From an uncultured Bdellovibrionales bacterium (GTDB taxonomy: Bacteria; Bdellovibrionota; Bdellovibrionia; Bdellovibrionales; JAMPXM01): a stretch of 64,000 bases of DNA. The stretch lies in contig CALBDW010000092.1 of the NCBI GenBank assembly GCA_937927435.1, forward strand, positions 1 through 64,000, read 5' to 3'. The translations under genes were made by a program, and so were the position numbers. Below are positions 60,760-64,000 of the stretch, in pieces. The notes beneath the pieces are model-generated. The model worked only from the letters and a program-made list of their open reading frames with translations. It made no database searches and had not been told where the DNA came from. The number at the start of each line of letters is the position of its first letter. Position 1 is the first letter of the stretch.

Positions 60760-62003
60760 AACTTGAATCGGCCTTCAATCCCGAAAAAAGGGAACGACTG
60801 AAACAGCGGCTCTTTACTGCGCGAAGTCTGGGCCGGCGGTCTTGCAAAGCTGTCGGCCAGAATCTTGTTCGAAAAGAAGGCGCCTAAGCAGTCTTCGCGT
60901 TCCTGGGCTGGGCAGAAGTCGATGCCATGCCTGAAGAAATAATATTCGATCCGGCCAAAACTGCGGTACGCGAATTGCCCGGTCTCATTTAAGGAACTCA
61001 GGCGCCATCTCGGCGAGATCCGCCAGAAGAGATTGAAATGAACGGCGCCCACGTCCGCATCGTCGTCGACGACAAAGACGTTTAACGCGTCCGTATAACT
61101 CTTATCCAATTGATCGTACGAAACGTACTGCTGCTCGATGAAGCGTGTGAAGGAACCGCCGATTCCGGAATTATAACGGCGGCCTTCGATTTTAACATCC
61201 GCTTTCCAAGGGCCGATTTCTTTTTCGGCTTTGAGCGCGAGAAGTGCGGCCGAGATGCCGTCTCGGCTGCCGTATTCGGCTCCATACGAGAACCAATCGA
61301 ACCGGGCGCGAGAAAAAAGATACCAATACGGCCCGCGAGTACCGGGAGAGTTATCAAAGCCGATTTCGTGCGACCAGAAAACGACGCCCAGGCCCGCAAG
61401 CCCATTGAAGAGCCAGGATTCGACGTTGAATGTATCGCCTTGCGCTTTCAAAACTCCGGTTCCGTCAGCGCGGAAGAGAAGGCCCTCACGTTCTGTGCTC
61501 CAACGGAGGTAGGCTCCGTTCATTTCTTTGTTTTGGACGAAAAGACCTTCGCCAACGGTTTGCCGGTCTAGGTCGCCGGCCCGCAAGAAAAGCTTTGCGC
61601 CAAAAACTTCTTCAGGGGGCTCGAATGTAAACGCGAAGAGGTGATAAGAGCCGCTAGGTTCGGCGTAACCGCCGTTGACGGATCCTGCGTAAAAAATGGA
61701 TCGCAGGTTCCCTTTGAACCATTCGGAAATCCGGGCCTCCGAGCGGGCTTGGAGCCAATATCCGAAACCGTGATAGAAATCGACGCCCGCGGTGTCGCGG
61801 AAATAGGCGTCGCCGTCGACTGCGAAGGCGAAGTGTTCGGTTAATGGTATGAGCCGGTTTGGGTCGGATTCGAGCTCTTCGCGAAGATTTGCGTTTAATT
61901 TCGCGGACGGATATTGGCCATGGCTTTTTTCCGTAAAGAAAAAGCCTACAGAGAGGACAATCGTGGCAAGAAGAAAGCCGTAACGATGCGAACGCAAACG
62001 CAT
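60756..62003 (-). CDS. predicted outer-membrane porin-like barrel
   Basis: A 415-residue exported protein with signal peptide (residues 1-30, ending in SHG). The body is rich in alternating aromatic strands (GFGYWLQARSEARISEW, WKADVKIEGRRYNSGIGGS, HFNLFWRISPRWRLSSLNE) and ends in EGRFKF, the terminal aromatic pattern of barrel proteins inserted by BamA. A CPAQEREDC pair near residue 365 could form a disulfide. It follows the S8 protease gene on the same strand by 21 bp. The substrate is unknown. Confidence 0.78.
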   Translation of the reverse strand: MRLRSHRYGFLLATIVLSVGFFFTEKSHGQYPSAKLNANLREELESDPNRLIPLTEHFAFAVDGDAYFRDTAGVDFYHGFGYWLQARSEARISEWFKGNLRSIFYAGSVNGGYAEPSGSYHLFAFTFEPPEEVFGAKLFLRAGDLDRQTVGEGLFVQNKEMNGAYLRWSTEREGLLFRADGTGVLKAQGDTFNVESWLFNGLAGLGVVFWSHEIGFDNSPGTRGPYWYLFSRARFDWFSYGAEYGSRDGISAALLALKAEKEIGPWKADVKIEGRRYNSGIGGSFTRFIEQQYVSYDQLDKSYTDALNVFVVDDDADVGAVHFNLFWRISPRWRLSSLNETGQFAYRSFGRIEYYFFRHGIDFCPAQEREDCLGAFFSNKILADSFARPPAQTSRSKEPLFQSFPFFGIEGRFKF

Positions 62004-62024
62004 GCGAAATTTTATAAACGCTTT

Positions 62025-63092
62025 TTAGCGCGGGTCAATCTTTGCGGGTAAGGGGCGATAAGCTATGTCGGGTGAAAAATAGTTTGAGTTTACGGCGCCG
62101 ATGTTGACCGTCGAAAGATCGCGTCCATGGATGGCGAGTGCGCGGCGTACGTTGACAATGGCTTGTGATCGCGTGCGGCCCTTCAAGCTTTCATTCCGCT
62201 TTCCTGTTTGCATGAGATGGGCGATGCATTCTTCAGGAGAGAGTTTGAGGCGGCGTTGGGACAGTAATTTCGCGGCGATCCCCGAAACGAAAGCCGTGGC
62301 CTGGGAGGTGCCGGTCATAAAGCCTCTTTTGGCTTGCGGCAAAGCCGAAAGAATCGCTTCTCCCGGAGCCGCGAGATGAACGGTTCTCGTTCCGTAGTTA
62401 CTGGTTGGAAGAAGGTTTTTTGTGGGGCCTACCGCTGTGACGGATAGGATGTTACTGATCTCATAACTTGCGGGATAGTAAGGAAGGACGTCGGTGTTCC
62501 AACCGTCGTTTCCAGCAGCGGCGACGAAGAGGACGCCGGCTTTGCGCGCTTCGGCGATGGCTGCTTTTTCTTCGTCATACGGCAGGTGTCCTCCGGCGGA
62601 AAAGTTAATGACCCGGGCTCCCATACGCACGGCATAGCGGATCGCGCGTACCGTGCTGGAAATATGCGAAGCTCCGCCTGCTTTCGGGTCGTAGTATTTT
62701 AGGAACATCAAGCGCGCGTTCGGCGCGACCTTGGCGATGATTCCGCCGATATGGGTCCCGTGTCCGTGGTTGTCCCGAAGGTCGGGACTGTTGTCGACGA
62801 AATTCCAGCCGCGCACGTCGTCAATGAGACCGTTCCCATCGTCGTCCACTCCGTTTGTCGCCTTATCGCGCCCCTGGGCATCCAAACCTGTTTCGCCGGG
62901 GTTTGTCCAGAGATGGTTCCTGAGGTCGGGATGGCGGATATCTACGCCCGTGTCGATCACGGCGACGATGATTTCCGACTCATTGTCTACAGCTCCGTCC
63001 TCATAGGCCACCATGCGTAGAGGCCAGTCCTCTTGCGCAAGAGCCGATTCTGCTGAGAGCGCGAAGGCGAGGAGAAATGCAGTTTTGGTCAT
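62025..63092 (-). CDS. secreted subtilisin-like (S8) protease
   Basis: A 355-residue exported serine protease. Residues 1-19 are a signal peptide (ending in SALA) and no long propeptide is evident. The triad is Asp47 (VIDTGVD), His111 (HGHGTHIGG) and Ser263 (TGTSQATAF), with Asn195 (AAGNDG) as oxyanion residue. The Asp-rich DDDGNGLIDD near residue 83 is a calcium-type loop common in S8 proteases. ATG 63092 shares one base with the TAA of the Rhs-type gene (TAATG), and AGGAGG lies just upstream. It differs from the S8 protease at 41825 in lacking the Ig-like domain and Gly-rich tail. Confidence 0.93.
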   Translation of the reverse strand: MTKTAFLLAFALSAESALAQEDWPLRMVAYEDGAVDNESEIIVAVIDTGVDIRHPDLRNHLWTNPGETGLDAQGRDKATNGVDDDGNGLIDDVRGWNFVDNSPDLRDNHGHGTHIGGIIAKVAPNARLMFLKYYDPKAGGASHISSTVRAIRYAVRMGARVINFSAGGHLPYDEEKAAIAEARKAGVLFVAAAGNDGWNTDVLPYYPASYEISNILSVTAVGPTKNLLPTSNYGTRTVHLAAPGEAILSALPQAKRGFMTGTSQATAFVSGIAAKLLSQRRLKLSPEECIAHLMQTGKRNESLKGRTRSQAIVNVRRALAIHGRDLSTVNIGAVNSNYFSPDIAYRPLPAKIDPR

Positions 63093-64000
63093 TAGAGCCT
63101 CCTTGTGGCTTTCAGTTTTTCGATCGAAAGAGCACGGCCGGTTTTCCTGTCGAAAGAGATGATGGTTTGCTCTTCGTTCGTTTCGATGGTCATTTGCGCC
63201 AGCAAGCGCCGGGAAAGTCCCAGTTCCCGGTACAGGAACTTGAAGCGGGCTTTCGATTTCATGTTGCCACCACAGCTACGTTCGACGTCGGCGATGAACG
63301 CCTCTTCCCCCTTGGTGCGCGATTCCGAGTAAGAGTAACTATCTTTACATCCTTGCGCGGGCCTGTATCCGATCACACGGTCATTCAGAGCGTCGTATTT
63401 CAATTCGGCGACAAGGCGGGCCCCTTGATGGATGGACGAGAGGTTGTGGAAATCGTCGTATCGATAACGCCAGAGAGTTTTCTTTCCTTGTCTTACCTCG
63501 ATTAAGTCTCTTGAGTTGTGGATGTAGGTCACGCTTTCTCCGTTGCTTGCAAGGACCCGCTCGATCATTTGTGTTTGCGGGTTGTATTGAAAGCGGAACC
63601 AGAAACCGTCTGATACGCGGAGTTCTTTTATTTGATCGGCCTCGTAGAAGAGTTGTGCGGTCTTGGTGGGCGAAAGCTTGAAAGAGATTGTTCTTCCGGT
63701 CTTAGCGTCAAAGGTTTGGAAGCGTGAAGGGCGTGAGATTTGTCCGTCTGCTTCGAATAAGCGGTCGTGCGGATCGGCCGGGTTTTGCCAAACGCCTTTT
63801 GCGGCAGGCACTGGAACGAAATCGATGAACTCAGAGTTGGCGCCGCATTCGTGGATGCGCCTAAGGCTGTCATTCACCTTGATCAGGCGCACATCAAAAG
63901 CGAAACACCAACCGAATCCGAGCGGGCCGGAGCGGTTGGAGCGGCTATGGTAGCGGCGCGTAAGAGAGGAAAGGTCATTCGCCGTATGCGAGAAGCTGCT
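63092..64000 (-). CDS. Rhs/YD-repeat protein (5' end outside window)
   Basis: The C-terminal 302 residues of a protein that continues past the window edge. Near the edge is the Rhs entry motif RRYHSRSNRSGPLGFGWCFA, as in DUF6531/RHS proteins where the wrapped cage begins. YD-type repeats follow (YEADQIKELRVSDGFWFRF, YRYDDFHNLSSIHQG, AELKYDALNDRVIGY). The gene ends after about 300 residues, so the usual long cage and hypervariable toxin C-terminus are absent from this 3' part; it may be a short Rhs relative or part of an envelope protein. It is coupled to the S8 protease gene. The N-terminus cannot be judged. Confidence 0.78.
   Translation of the reverse strand, partial: SSFSHTANDLSSLTRRYHSRSNRSGPLGFGWCFAFDVRLIKVNDSLRRIHECGANSEFIDFVPVPAAKGVWQNPADPHDRLFEADGQISRPSRFQTFDAKTGRTISFKLSPTKTAQLFYEADQIKELRVSDGFWFRFQYNPQTQMIERVLASNGESVTYIHNSRDLIEVRQGKKTLWRYRYDDFHNLSSIHQGARLVAELKYDALNDRVIGYRPAQGCKDSYSYSESRTKGEEAFIADVERSCGGNMKSKARFKFLYRELGLSRRLLAQMTIETNEEQTIISFDRKTGRALSIEKLKATRRL

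Overview
The window looks like chromosomal DNA of a Gram-negative bacterium. Relatives of Bdellovibrio and Myxococcus (Bdellovibrionota or former Deltaproteobacteria) are the best guess. Supporting signs are many lipoproteins with clear lipoboxes, outer-membrane barrels, secreted S8 proteases, a class II ribonucleotide reductase, and a ten-gene locus built like the Agl/Glt trans-envelope motor of gliding bacteria. The lineage is inferred from gene content; no rRNA or tRNA gene was recognised.

Layout. 1-4.5 kb: sugar-nucleotide genes (an epimerase/dehydratase cut by the window edge, then rmlA-rmlD-rmlC and rmlB). 4.5-7 kb: a degraded membrane-protein gene beside an AT-rich, probably transferred cassette of an Xre regulator and a Fic protein (mobile mystery proteins A and B). 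7-14 kb: galE and envelope-glycan genes, two of them interrupted. 14-19 kb: an alpha/beta hydrolase, OsmC, a LemA/TPM-domain trio, and an IscA/cysteine desulfurase pair. 19.4-22.7 kb: nrdJ behind tandem NrdR-type boxes. 22.9-28.4 kb: acyl-CoA dehydrogenase, lycopene cyclase, a TIGR01777-SRPBCC fusion, TrmH and a DUF2799 lipoprotein. 28.6-34 kb: GT4 glycosyltransferase, GHMP kinase, queF, then fur with a pseudouridine synthase-methyltransferase fusion. 34-41 kb: HtpX, a lipoprotein/barrel pair and a two-gene ABC exporter of ABCC type. 41-50 kb: a decayed insertion element, a secreted subtilase, a broken phospholipase-like gene, a large EF-hand lipoprotein, envelope proteins, thpR and a 38-residue basic protein. 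50.4-60.8 kb: the motor-like operon. 60.8-64 kb: an outer-membrane protein, a second subtilase and an Rhs-type protein cut by the window end.

Two themes stand out. First, the 50.4-60.8 kb operon encodes one TolQ/ExbB-like and two TolR/ExbD-like proteins, a large repeat protein, a TonB-like AgmX/PglI-domain protein, an outer-membrane barrel, a TPR protein and two lipoproteins, one with a von Willebrand A domain. Together these could form a proton-driven machine spanning the envelope. Second, a dispersed repeat with ends close to AACTGGCTCAC-N4-GTGGTGA occurs nine times, as a decayed 654-bp insertion element, two short MITE-like pairs and solo ends, several of them touching stop codons.

Four loci carry frameshifts or in-frame stops (4.5-5.7, 8.0-9.7, 11.3-12.7 and 43.5-44.2 kb). 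Sequence alone cannot say whether these are real gene decay, phase-variable switches or sequencing errors. All boundaries were read by eye; no database search was run.
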